A stretch of DNA of 64,000 nucleotides. Origin: Desulfitobacterium sp050251735 (GTDB taxonomy: Bacteria > Bacillota > Desulfitobacteriia > Desulfitobacteriales > Desulfitobacteriaceae). The DNA lies in contig JBFWMF010000005.1 in the NCBI GenBank assembly GCA_050251735.1, forward strand, positions 1 to 64,000, read 5' to 3'. The first letter of the stretch is position 1, and the number at the start of each line of letters is the position of its first letter. The notes beneath the pieces are model-generated. The model ran no database searches. It was not told the DNA's origin and was given only the letters and a program-made list of their open reading frames with translations. The translations under genes were made by a program, and so were the position numbers. Below are positions 17,474 through 24,383 of the stretch, piece by piece.

Positions 17474-17665
17474 TCAATATCTTCCGTGTCTCACTTGCCT
17501 AATAACACCACCATCACGGCGATAACCATCATGACACATGAGGTCCTCAATCTCCCGAAAGGAGCACTTCTCATCTGAATTCTTCCTTTTATTTTGTGCC
17601 ATTTCCTTGAGCTTGGCATATTCTTCAGGTTGTGTACTCTTGAGTATTTCTCCAATCTTCGGCAT
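17474..17665 (-). CDS. Small unrecognised phage protein (63 aa)
   Basis: The start ATG at 17663-17665 has AAAGGAG nine bases upstream. The product, MPKIGEILKSTQPEEYAKLK onward, is basic, with a Cys in the middle and a C-terminal HDGYRRDGGVIRQVRHGRY segment. I do not recognise a family. It is the first gene after the late promoter and leader, and it is followed by the metallopeptidase gene after 12 bases. A longer in-frame start upstream is less likely because the ribosome site fits this ATG. Confidence 0.68.
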   Translation of the reverse strand: MPKIGEILKSTQPEEYAKLKEMAQNKRKNSDEKCSFREIEDLMCHDGYRRDGGVIRQVRHGRY

Positions 17666-17691
17666 GGTAGTCGTTCTCCTTTCCACGGCAT

Positions 17692-17721
17692 AATTAAAAG
17701 CCCTGGTACACCGACCAAGGC
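17692..17721 (-). terminator. Hairpin terminator in the late-operon leader
   Basis: On the minus strand an 8-bp stem (17714-17721 with 17700-17707, one G-T pair) with loop CGGTGT is followed by TTTTAATT. It lies after the late promoter and before the first late gene, so the operon must be transcribed through it. Confidence 0.65.
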
Positions 17722-17880
17722 TATAAAAACAATCATTATTATTAAAATAACTTTCAACTAAACTTACCCCACTTTCGGTCTAAATTGACCCTTGAAGATA
17801 ATCTCATTGTACTTCAGTTGTAATTTATCTTTATATATAAATGCCGGCTTAAGCACTAGAACACCCGCTCTCTTTGATAT

Positions 17881-17924
17881 AAAAAGCGAACCTCCGCTCG
17901 GTTATCCCTTGCGTGGTTCGCTTT
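17881..17924 (-). terminator. Terminator after the late activator gene, inside the late leader
   Basis: A perfect 10-bp stem (17883-17892 and 17915-17924) encloses a 22-base loop and is followed on the minus strand by TTTTTATAT. It stands 93 bases after the stop of the activator gene, and about 15 bases after the expected start point of the promoter at 17947-17975. It could stop both early readthrough and unassisted late transcripts. Confidence 0.8.
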
Positions 17925-17946
17925 AAACATTTATCGCATTGTATAA

Positions 17947-17975
17947 ATTATAACAGGGTTAAAAGGTACTGACAA
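17947..17975 (-). promoter_or_regulatory. Strong sigma-A type promoter, probable phage late promoter
   Basis: On the minus strand TTGTCA (17970-17975), a 17-base spacer and a perfect TATAAT (17947-17952) are seen. Its transcript would start near 17940 and run into two hairpin terminators before the packaging, head and tail genes. The position directly after the activator gene is where late promoters are expected. Confidence 0.75.
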
Positions 17976-18017
17976 GGACATGATTTCGGTCATCAATCGG
18001 ACATAGTTTCGGTCATT

Positions 18018-18557
18018 TTACATTAAAGCATCGGCACCGAAGAGCATAATCTTCATCTTATTGACTAGCCGGCTCTTGTTTCTTCTCACAGTTCTGTCTT
18101 CGCAACCAAACCGCTCTGCAATCGACTCCATGGTCATTTCGTCCCAGTACTTCATCGAAATTATGTCGTAGTACTTATCATCTTGTATAGTCTCAAGAGC
18201 TCTTTCAATCCGCAGCACTTCTTGCCTCGTGCGCATCATACTAGACTTTACACCTTGAGTATACTTATCAATATCCAATCCGTGACCGCCTGTACCTCGA
18301 TTCGAAAAAATCACTATGTCTTTTGACCGATTATTCTCCGGCATGGTATAAGCCTCTGGATCATAAAGGAATTCCTCGTCTTGGGCAACCTTAAGCTTCA
18401 ATGCTGGATAGTTATAAAGCAAGATTTCTGTTTCCCTGAAGTAATTGCGTTCTGATGAAGGGATTTCATGGGCAGCCTTCATAGTTTGTTGAGCAGTTTT
18501 ATTAACTGCAGTTTCGATAATCTTGAGAACCTCATGATTAAGCTTCACTAGCCTCAC
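18018..18557 (-). CDS. Late-gene transcriptional activator, ArpU/RinA-like with sigma-70 region 4-like HTH
   Basis: The 179-residue protein ends in a helix-turn-helix of the sigma region 4 type: KYYDIISMKYWDEMTMESIA then ERFGCEDRTVRRNKSRLVNK (about residues 127-166). The N-terminal part is helical and charged. ArpU and RinA proteins occupy this last place in the early operon of Firmicutes phages and switch on late genes. Its stop is 43 bases before the late promoter. Overlap with the upstream gene is 20 bases. Confidence 0.8.
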   Translation of the reverse strand: MRLVKLNHEVLKIIETAVNKTAQQTMKAAHEIPSSERNYFRETEILLYNYPALKLKVAQDEEFLYDPEAYTMPENNRSKDIVIFSNRGTGGHGLDIDKYTQGVKSSMMRTRQEVLRIERALETIQDDKYYDIISMKYWDEMTMESIAERFGCEDRTVRRNKSRLVNKMKIMLFGADALM

Positions 18558-18951
18558 CTCTCAATCTACCTGCTAGGGTTATATCATCCCGAACCCTCGG
18601 TGTATACATCCTATTCCCCTGATTTTCTTCGACTTTCTCCATGGCCGATAATATTTTATATAGGCTAATTTTCAATTGCCTGTTACTATCGACAAAATCC
18701 TTAAGGTTCCTGAGAATCTCCATTTTCTCCTTAAGCCTTCTGCGTCTTTGCCTAGCATCCTGAAGTGCCTTGCAAAGCTTGTACCCTCGCTGCACATCAA
18801 AGCGGGTGAGCTCAATTTCGTGGAGAAGATCCTGTATTTCCTGTTCAACCAGTTTTAGTTCATCTACCCAACTTCCCCATTCTCCTTCAACAAGATTAAG
18901 AGTTTCAAGGAAGTGTTTAGTTGCTATTATTTCATTGATCAATTTCCTCAC
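18538..18951 (-). CDS. Coiled-coil phage protein of unknown function (137 aa)
   Basis: The protein is strongly helical with long runs of charged heptads: VDELKLVEQEIQDLLHEIEL at about 29-48 and ALQDARQRRRRLKEKMEILR at about 62-81. No enzyme motif is seen. It sits directly upstream of the late activator and overlaps it, and overlaps the preceding gene by four bases, so it may work with the activator. I do not recognise a family. Confidence 0.6.
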   Translation of the reverse strand: MRKLINEIIATKHFLETLNLVEGEWGSWVDELKLVEQEIQDLLHEIELTRFDVQRGYKLCKALQDARQRRRRLKEKMEILRNLKDFVDSNRQLKISLYKILSAMEKVEENQGNRMYTPRVRDDITLAGRLRGEASEA

Positions 18952-19505
18952 TCCCTCATATTAAATCTGAGAGAATCAATCCCATCCCTCCGGATGTCTC
19001 GCCTTTTTCTGTTGAAAATGATATGTCTTAGCCTTAACCCACCAATCATTTGAAGTTCAAGGTATATATCCTGCAAATGGTATCTAAACCAATTGAGATA
19101 ATTTGTGTCATGGCTACCATCTAAATAGTAAAGGAGCGTTTCATGATTAGTTAGATCAATTGGCTCACCCTCAGATAAGCAAAGCCGCAACATATACGCT
19201 GTTGTTTTTCCGGAAACCCTTCCTGGCTGTACGTAATTGGTTACGCCGAGTATATAGGCTTTTTGCCAGTCATAAAGCTTGAACTTCATTGCCTTTTCGA
19301 TAATCCGTATGATTTCATAAGCCTTTGATGGCAATAATACCAGGCGGTTATTATTCCTTGCTTCAACCATTTCGGCATAGTCCTTTAACCACTCTGCCAG
19401 TTGCTTATGCATTTTTCCGCAATCATTACAGCCTTGCATCCAGTTATTCTCGCAATGGTGTATGGCTTCTTCAAGAGTTAGATATCTATCTTTTTCTCCT
19501 GCCAT
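18948..19505 (-). CDS. Unknown phage protein with a lone Walker A-like motif
   Basis: With ATG at 19503-19505 behind AAAGGTGGAG the product has 185 residues. An N-terminal CENNWMQGCNDCGKMHKQ cluster with three cysteines is followed by KLYDWQKAYILGV and PGRVSGKTTAYMLRLCLSEG (about 95-115). The DWQK...GRxSGKTTA pattern recalls the N-terminus of terminase or helicase ATPases, but no Walker B or nuclease part follows. It may be a standalone nucleotide-binding protein or a remnant. It overlaps the HNH gene by 28 bases. Confidence 0.6.
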   Translation of the reverse strand: MAGEKDRYLTLEEAIHHCENNWMQGCNDCGKMHKQLAEWLKDYAEMVEARNNNRLVLLPSKAYEIIRIIEKAMKFKLYDWQKAYILGVTNYVQPGRVSGKTTAYMLRLCLSEGEPIDLTNHETLLYYLDGSHDTNYLNWFRYHLQDIYLELQMIGGLRLRHIIFNRKRRDIRRDGIDSLRFNMRE

Positions 19506-19879
19506 ATTCTCCACCTTTCTTCCAGTTCATCCAATCTATATAAGACATCTTGATTCACGAATCTCATTAAGCATAGCCGCTCCATTTCGTTCTGCTCATC
19601 CTTTGACATGTAATAAGAATACATTTGCTTTTGCCATGTTTTCCAGTATTCGCGCCAGTATGAGCTTTTGTGGGGTCCTTTATCTCCGTGGTGATGTTCT
19701 TGGCAGAGGGATACGATATTTTCGATACATCCCTCACGATCTTTGGCCACACTCACAAACTCGATATGATGATGTTCCTCAGCGGATCTCCAGCACCCGG
19801 GATGACGACATAACTCGCCATCCCTTTTATCCACCTCTTTATAGGCTTTTTTCTTTGCGTTTTTAGACCTCTTAGCCAT
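19478..19879 (-). CDS. HNH nuclease-like phage protein
   Basis: I start at ATG 19877-19879, giving 133 residues; a GTG three codons upstream sits too close to the ribosome site. After a basic start (AKRSKNAKKKAYKEV) come GELCRHPGCWRSAEEHHHIE, then NIVSLCQEHHHG, giving paired Cys and the HH/N/H pattern of an HNH fold. The C-terminal half is helical and rich in aromatic residues. It may be a homing-type or recombination nuclease. Its start shares bases with the stop of the small gene upstream (TAATG). Confidence 0.75.
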   Translation of the reverse strand: MAKRSKNAKKKAYKEVDKRDGELCRHPGCWRSAEEHHHIEFVSVAKDREGCIENIVSLCQEHHHGDKGPHKSSYWREYWKTWQKQMYSYYMSKDEQNEMERLCLMRFVNQDVLYRLDELEERWRIWQEKKIDI

Positions 19880-19983
19880 TATCCGCACTTACTCCAGCCA
19901 CATGCTGGATCAACGCACTGAGGACACCCGCCTTGATATATCACTGTCGCCCCACAAGCTGGGCAGGTGTTATTGTCTGTCAT
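19879..19983 (-). CDS. Mini zinc-ribbon protein (34 aa)
   Basis: A 34-codon gene starts at ATG 19981-19983 behind GGGAGG and ends in TAA overlapping the next ATG. The product has five cysteines in a double ribbon arrangement: CPAC near residue 7, CPQC near residue 21, then CGWSKCG at the end. The ribosome site, overlap with the neighbour and cysteine pairing all argue that it is real. Function unknown; probable single-zinc fold. Confidence 0.7.
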   Translation of the reverse strand: MTDNNTCPACGATVIYQGGCPQCVDPACGWSKCG

Positions 19984-19996
19984 GGTTGTGCCTCCC

Positions 19997-20308
19997 TTAC
20001 ATCGCATCAATAAGTTTAATCAGCTTGTCCATCTCACTAAAATCCACACCACGGGATGAGTACTCCATAAGTTTGTCCTTGAGCCTATCCCTAAACACAT
20101 CAACATCAGTCTTTATCAATACACCGTGCACTAGCTCATAGCACGATTTGCATTGATAAGGCGATGAGTTAGTGCACGCTCCGTTAGACTCATCCGTGTA
20201 CTGGTACGCTCGACAACTGCAAAGGCTTGTGCCGCAGGATTCACACTTGCCGGCGAATTTACGAGACTTAGTTTTGCATGTCCGAATATTCCTGTAAGGT
20301 TTTATCAT
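19997..20308 (-). CDS. Cys-rich zinc-binding phage protein (103 aa)
   Basis: Start ATG at 20306-20308 has GGGGAAGGGAC upstream. The N-terminal half holds CESCGTSLCSCRAYQY and CKSCYELVHG, enough cysteines for one or two zinc sites; the C-terminal half is a charged helix with FRDRLKDKLMEYSSRG. It overlaps the preceding gene by 41 bases. No family is recognised; DNA or protein binding is a reasonable guess only. Confidence 0.65.
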   Translation of the reverse strand: MIKPYRNIRTCKTKSRKFAGKCESCGTSLCSCRAYQYTDESNGACTNSSPYQCKSCYELVHGVLIKTDVDVFRDRLKDKLMEYSSRGVDFSEMDKLIKLIDAM

Positions 20309-20474
20309 GTCCCTTCCCCCTTATCAACATCTGTCCCAATCCGTTCAGCGTCTCATGGTTCTTCACTACCTTACCGGTCCTGCACTTCCACGCGTCGCAG
20401 GTATACCGATTGTTACCGATGCACCGAGGTGCGCAAGCATTGTAGAGTTCGCCTTTATACTTGAATTGCTTCAT
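20268..20474 (-). CDS. Small Cys-containing phage protein (68 aa)
   Basis: The product begins MKQFKYKGELYNACAPRCIG and has four cysteines in its first 31 residues, then a basic C-terminal part. It overlaps the upstream DUF5664-type gene by four bases, consistent with coupled translation. Function is unknown. Confidence 0.6.
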   Translation of the reverse strand: MKQFKYKGELYNACAPRCIGNNRYTCDAWKCRTGKVVKNHETLNGLGQMLIRGKGHDKTLQEYSDMQN

Positions 20475-20896
20475 TCCGCATCCTCCATAATCTGGAGTAT
20501 AAAAGCTAGGTTACAAGCGGCATGGGATGCGTGTTTTAGTCCACTCTCTTTATCCTTTGACGCTATGCCCTTTTCGACCATAGCCCAGGTATGTCTTAGT
20601 AGCGCATCGAAATAGCGGTCTATGTCGACAGTTCGCCAGTTATCGGGATCCCCGTACTTACGGTTGCCATAGTCCCTTATCTCGGCTATTTCGTGCAGGA
20701 TTTGTGGTGGCACTAGGCTTAGCTTAGGCTTGCCTGCATCGGCTTTGGCGGCTTGATCAGCTTCGGCAGGCTCCCACCGTTCGTAGTTCAAGCAGTCTTC
20801 GCCTATGCGACGAATAAAGCAATAATCATTGCAATAATCATTATCGCAAATATACTTACAGTTGTCACAAATTTTATATACACTTGCTGTTTCCAT
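20471..20896 (-). CDS. Phage dATP/dGTP diphosphohydrolase-like protein (DUF5664) with Cys-rich N-terminus
   Basis: Residues about 50-135 carry the family pattern: DAGKPKLSLVPPQILHEIAE, IRDYGNRKYGDPDNWRTVD, and RYFDALLRHTWAMVEKG with conserved Glu, Asp and His for metal. Proteins of this helical family act on purine deoxynucleotides in phages. The first 45 residues add CDNCKYICDNDYCNDYC, a cluster of cysteines not needed for the enzyme fold. Placement in the early operon fits nucleotide metabolism during replication. Confidence 0.72.
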   Translation of the reverse strand: METASVYKICDNCKYICDNDYCNDYCFIRRIGEDCLNYERWEPAEADQAAKADAGKPKLSLVPPQILHEIAEIRDYGNRKYGDPDNWRTVDIDRYFDALLRHTWAMVEKGIASKDKESGLKHASHAACNLAFILQIMEDAE

Positions 20897-21234
20897 TATC
20901 CGAATATCCCCCTTATCTCCACATCGTTATGCTCAACTATCACACCAAGCCGTGTCATCTTAAAAATCCAAACGAGCTTGTCCTTAAAGTGGTTAAGCCG
21001 GTCCTTAATATCTCCATCCCACTCCGATTCAGACCATTCACCTGGCATTAGGCGATAACTTTTCTTTGTTAGCGTGAGCTCAGCCCCACCACACCGAAAT
21101 CCATGGAGCAAGTAGTACAGATCTCTTTCCTCGTGCCAACAATTCAGGAGCACGTCTTTCCAGTGCCGGTGGTCGCTTACTAAATCCTTCCGTGGATCCG
21201 CTGGGTGCTCACTGCCCCATAATGTTTGCTGCAT
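20896..21234 (-). CDS. Unrecognised phage early protein (112 aa)
   Basis: The protein starts MQQTLWGSEHPADPRKDLVS and continues with a helix (HRHWKDVLLNCWHEERDLYY) and two beta-like segments with many Trp and Lys. I see no catalytic motif. It is packed between the DUF5664-type gene (one-base overlap) and RusA gene. A role in recombination or DNA handling is suggested only by neighbours. Confidence 0.6.
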   Translation of the reverse strand: MQQTLWGSEHPADPRKDLVSDHRHWKDVLLNCWHEERDLYYLLHGFRCGGAELTLTKKSYRLMPGEWSESEWDGDIKDRLNHFKDKLVWIFKMTRLGVIVEHNDVEIRGIFG

Positions 21235-21245
21235 AATATCAGCTC

Positions 21246-21638
21246 CTATAGGCTCTCAATCTTGATGTATATCCCTGGAGTCTCAGCCCAAAACTTTTCC
21301 GTAATCTCCGATGCCACTAAACTATCGTCTGTCCAATATCCTAGCGTTGTCATGCAATCCTTGAGCAGTTTGATCATGTTATCGGTATCAGGCTTAGTGG
21401 TCTTATATGCTCCATCCGGTTGTTTCCCTTTTGGAAAACACCACTTTGTTATTAGCCTCACTGCACCGGTATACTTTTGCTCCGGGACATGACCTGCCAA
21501 GTGAGCAGTCAACTTTGCCCTAACCGCCTTTAGTTCATCTGGCTCATAAAACTGTGGCTTGCCGTTTACGCAGCGTGCTTTTTTCTGCTGGTGCGTTTTT
21601 GTCGGCGGAAGCATCGCGAGAAAGAACTCAGTTGTCAT
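21246..21638 (-). CDS. RusA-family Holliday junction resolvase
   Basis: I start at ATG 21636-21638, which overlaps the stop of the small gene upstream and gives 130 residues, normal for RusA. Key pattern: KKARCVNGKPQFYEPDELKA near the start, then KPDTDNMIKLLKDCMTTLGY with the catalytic Asp residues (about 84 and 86), and WTDDSLVASEITEKFW. It cuts four-way junctions during phage replication and recombination. It completes the recombination block with the Sak4-like and SMC-like genes. Confidence 0.9.
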   Translation of the reverse strand: MTTEFFLAMLPPTKTHQQKKARCVNGKPQFYEPDELKAVRAKLTAHLAGHVPEQKYTGAVRLITKWCFPKGKQPDGAYKTTKPDTDNMIKLLKDCMTTLGYWTDDSLVASEITEKFWAETPGIYIKIESL

Positions 21639-21861
21639 GATCAATACCTTGCCACTTACCAGTATCGGGATTGTAGAAAATATCTCCAGACTGCTTGAAT
21701 TGGTCCCATAAAAATTCAAGTATTGATGGTCTCTGGATTAACCACTTTACTACTTCACTTTTTTTAACGTCATACTCTTGACCAGGAAGCTTATGGTATA
21801 ACGGAGGCAAATTTCTCCCTACATCCAATTTCTTACTTCTCTTTTTAAAGGCATTTGCCAT
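21628..21861 (-). CDS. Small basic phage protein (77 aa)
   Basis: The ATG at 21859-21861 lies nine bases after AGGTGAGG and gives a 77-residue product, starting MANAFKKRSKKLDVGRNLPP. It contains VVKWLIQRPSILEFLWDQFK and ends with DTGKWQGIDH. A longer frame upstream exists but lacks a ribosome site and runs into the hairpin region. No family is recognised. It overlaps RusA by 11 bases. Confidence 0.65.
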   Translation of the reverse strand: MANAFKKRSKKLDVGRNLPPLYHKLPGQEYDVKKSEVVKWLIQRPSILEFLWDQFKQSGDIFYNPDTGKWQGIDHDN

Positions 21862-21903
21862 ATTTCTATACCTCACTTTTTCACCCTTAAAATTTTCCGT
21901 TTC

Positions 21904-22165
21904 GGCAAGGAAGGTGAGTGGAGTGGGCGGGCAGCTCAAGCCCACCCACACACACCCTTGCCAGTCGTGAGACGCAAACGCAACTATTATTTATAATAAT
22001 AGGTTTTTGCGTGCGTCTCACGCAAAGTCGGTATTTCTCGACTTTGCGTCTCATAGTTGCAAACTCGGTATTTATCGATAATGCGTCTACTTATCGCAAT
22101 ACCGGTAATATCCGAGTTTGCGTCTCTATATTCGCATTTGCGGAACTCGACTTTGCATATACATT
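21904..22165. repeat. Stacked hairpins and an imperfect 37-bp tandem array, candidate phage origin
   Basis: This non-coding stretch (with 21862-21903) holds: a long stem-loop at 21904-21962 (outer 7-bp arms, inner 10-bp GC-rich arms); a second at 21967-22021 (perfect 10-bp arms GTGAGACGCA/TGCGTCTCAC with an inner AT-rich stem); then units beginning at 22022, 22059, 22096 and 22134, spaced 37, 37 and 38 bases, each starting GCA and most ending in TTTGCGTCTC. Each unit is an imperfect palindrome; 22022-22047 contains GCAAAGTCG/CGACTTTGC. It lies directly after the primase-helicase gene, so an iteron-type origin is a fair inference. Confidence 0.75.
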
Positions 22166-22170
22166 TAATA

Positions 22171-24381
22171 CTATTTCCTTCCAATTTCCCCCCCGTCAAT
22201 CCAGAAGCTCCCGTGCTCTTTTACGTATCTTCTAACAGTATCTTCTGACTTACCCATGTACTCCGATAGGTCTTTTATTGTTACTTTTCCATTAAACCCA
22301 CAAGCTTCATAGGCCGTTTCTAAGGATGCTCTTTTATCTTGTTTGCGGTCCTCTGGAGTCTTTTTTTTGGTAAAATTCTTTTTCCAAGTAGGCCCTTCGC
22401 CCTCTGGCTTAATGTCTTTCAGACTCCCCACATCGTCCACATGATGAGTAGGATAGTTGAACCACATATTCACCGGCGGGAACTTCGGGAACTCTCGGAT
22501 CGTACCTTCCACACGCCATGCTGTACGCTGTTGTACGGCCTTTCTGGCTGCGCTCACATCCTTCTGTAGAGCGTAATTCGTCTCGGTTTCTAGGAGCTTC
22601 CTGCAGGCCTCTAGCATAGCTTTTTCGCTACACAAATCATCCTGTGAGACCTTATCATCCCAGTTGTCTACGTGCCTATTCAGCCATTCTTTGCAGACAT
22701 GAGCCACCGCCTTGTTCTCTTCTTGCTTGAGTAGATCTTCGGTCACTTCAAGTTCGATAAGATCCAGCAGCGCGTCCGGATCCCGGGCAAATACCCCTGA
22801 GCCTGATGCCCGGTCCATGCTTCGCTTGCCACCCTGGCTACCTTTGCTGTGATGGTGACAATAGATCACGGCCGCCCCCAGCTCCGTACACACCCGGTCG
22901 AATTGGTTGCAAAAGTTGGCCATCTGGTCTGCGCTGTTCTCGTCCCCAGTAATAACCTTATAGATAGGGTCAATGATGATGGCTATATAGTTCTTCTTGG
23001 CAGCTCTCCGGATGAGCTTTGGGGCAAGTTTATCCATGGGAACTGACTTTCCTCTTAAGTTCCAAATATCGATATTGCCAAGGTTCCTTGGTTCCCAGCC
23101 AAGGGCAGTATACACATCTTTAAAACGATGGAGACAGCTTGCTCGGTCTAGCTCTAGATTCACATACATGATTCTACCCTTGGCACAGGACCAATTCAGC
23201 CACTTCCTGCCCTCTGCAATGGCACAGCCCAGCTCTATAAGGGCATAAGACTTACCAGCTTTTGATGGTCCCGCCATGAGCAATTTATGGCCCTGTCTGA
23301 GCACTCCATCAATAAGGGATGGTGATAAGTCAGGCAAGTTGTCCCATACCGATTCCATGCTCTCTGGCTCTGGCAAATCATCATTGATGCCCTCAATCCA
23401 CTCCTGCCATTCCTTCCAGTTCTCTTTGCCAAAGTTCGTATCGACTAGGAATTGTTTATTCCCATTTCGCATAATGCCAGGCATCCGGCTAAGCCTTGAG
23501 GGATTGCGGTTCTGGGTGTCCACGTTCAGCCCGTTCTTTTTGAGCACTGTATAGAGATAATCTACACGCTTGCGGTACTCGTCATAGTTGCCAGCCTCTA
23601 TCTTTACGATGGCATGGAGACTCTTCCCCCCGGAATGCACTAGGCAAGCAACAGGCAGCTCTAACTCCCTTACGATGGCGTTCTGCTTCTCTATTTCCAT
23701 GTCATCTGATTCGACAAGAGCATACTTAAATTCAGTCACATTTTCGTTTTTGCAGCCTTTACCATCCAAGGGATTGAAGCGGATCCATGCCCCTACTTCT
23801 GGCTTATAGTCACCGATGACACTGCCGATATCTCCCTTGCACTGGTTAAGCTGTTGAATAAGCTCGCCAGCTGTGCGGTCCCAGTTCCCCTTTGTGGGCA
23901 AGTATTTACCGTCCTTTTCCCAGCTATCTGTAACATAACCAACGTTTTCACTAGCTTCGAAAAGGATCTCGAGATATTTGACTAAATCGGCAACAGGATC
24001 CCATGTGTCCGGCTCAGTGACTTCTTTGCCCTCAACCCAGTCTTTATTGATGATGACAAGTTCATCCTTGGCCCCGATGATAGAGTCCCAATCGAGCTCA
24101 TAGCTGTCCTCGTTTCTGCTTGGCCACCATCCTTGGTCCTTGGCAAGGGCTACTATCGTGCCAGCTGTTACAGGTTTTGAGGACCCCCTAAAGCTATCCC
24201 ATTTGCGGAAACACTCCCCAGGATGGTATCGGCCAACATCACGCCGGCTCCAGGCATCCCAATCGGCAGCAGTATGACCTGCCTCTTTGAGAGCCATACC
24301 TACGTTTACCCAGTCCTGATAATTCAGTGCACCAGGGTCTATATGATTTAATACTTCTAGCAAGTCATACTGCTTCTCCAA
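22171..24381 (-). CDS. Phage replication primase-helicase (PriCT_2 plus RepA-like AAA_25 ATPase)
   Basis: The most likely start is TTG at 24379-24381 behind GGGAGG, giving about 736 residues. The N-terminus has NYQDWVNVGMALKEAGHTAA, typical of PriCT_2 domains of primases. The middle part (about 190-330) looks primase-like, with LVHSGGKSLHAIVKI and NPSRLSRMPGIMRNG. A RecA-fold ATPase follows with GPSKAGKSY (about 385), AIIIDPIYK, and AAVIYCHHHSKG. The C-terminus has an HTH (KDLSEYMGKSEDTVRRYVKE). It probably unwinds and primes phage DNA at the neighbouring repeat array. Confidence 0.85.
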   Translation of the reverse strand: MEKQYDLLEVLNHIDPGALNYQDWVNVGMALKEAGHTAADWDAWSRRDVGRYHPGECFRKWDSFRGSSKPVTAGTIVALAKDQGWWPSRNEDSYELDWDSIIGAKDELVIINKDWVEGKEVTEPDTWDPVADLVKYLEILFEASENVGYVTDSWEKDGKYLPTKGNWDRTAGELIQQLNQCKGDIGSVIGDYKPEVGAWIRFNPLDGKGCKNENVTEFKYALVESDDMEIEKQNAIVRELELPVACLVHSGGKSLHAIVKIEAGNYDEYRKRVDYLYTVLKKNGLNVDTQNRNPSRLSRMPGIMRNGNKQFLVDTNFGKENWKEWQEWIEGINDDLPEPESMESVWDNLPDLSPSLIDGVLRQGHKLLMAGPSKAGKSYALIELGCAIAEGRKWLNWSCAKGRIMYVNLELDRASCLHRFKDVYTALGWEPRNLGNIDIWNLRGKSVPMDKLAPKLIRRAAKKNYIAIIIDPIYKVITGDENSADQMANFCNQFDRVCTELGAAVIYCHHHSKGSQGGKRSMDRASGSGVFARDPDALLDLIELEVTEDLLKQEENKAVAHVCKEWLNRHVDNWDDKVSQDDLCSEKAMLEACRKLLETETNYALQKDVSAARKAVQQRTAWRVEGTIREFPKFPPVNMWFNYPTHHVDDVGSLKDIKPEGEGPTWKKNFTKKKTPEDRKQDKRASLETAYEACGFNGKVTIKDLSEYMGKSEDTVRRYVKEHGSFWIDGGEIGRK

Positions 24382-24383
24382 GT

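Noticed and set aside
17491..17757. Minus-strand frame with a hydrophobic N-terminus (possible small membrane protein)
   Set aside because: It overlaps the better-supported 63-residue gene almost entirely in another frame, starts with a TTG lacking a good ribosome site, and crosses a terminator hairpin.
21967..22165. 37-bp repeats taken as a CRISPR array
   Set aside because: Units are contiguous with no unique spacers between conserved repeats, the repeats are imperfect palindromes themselves, and no cas genes are near.
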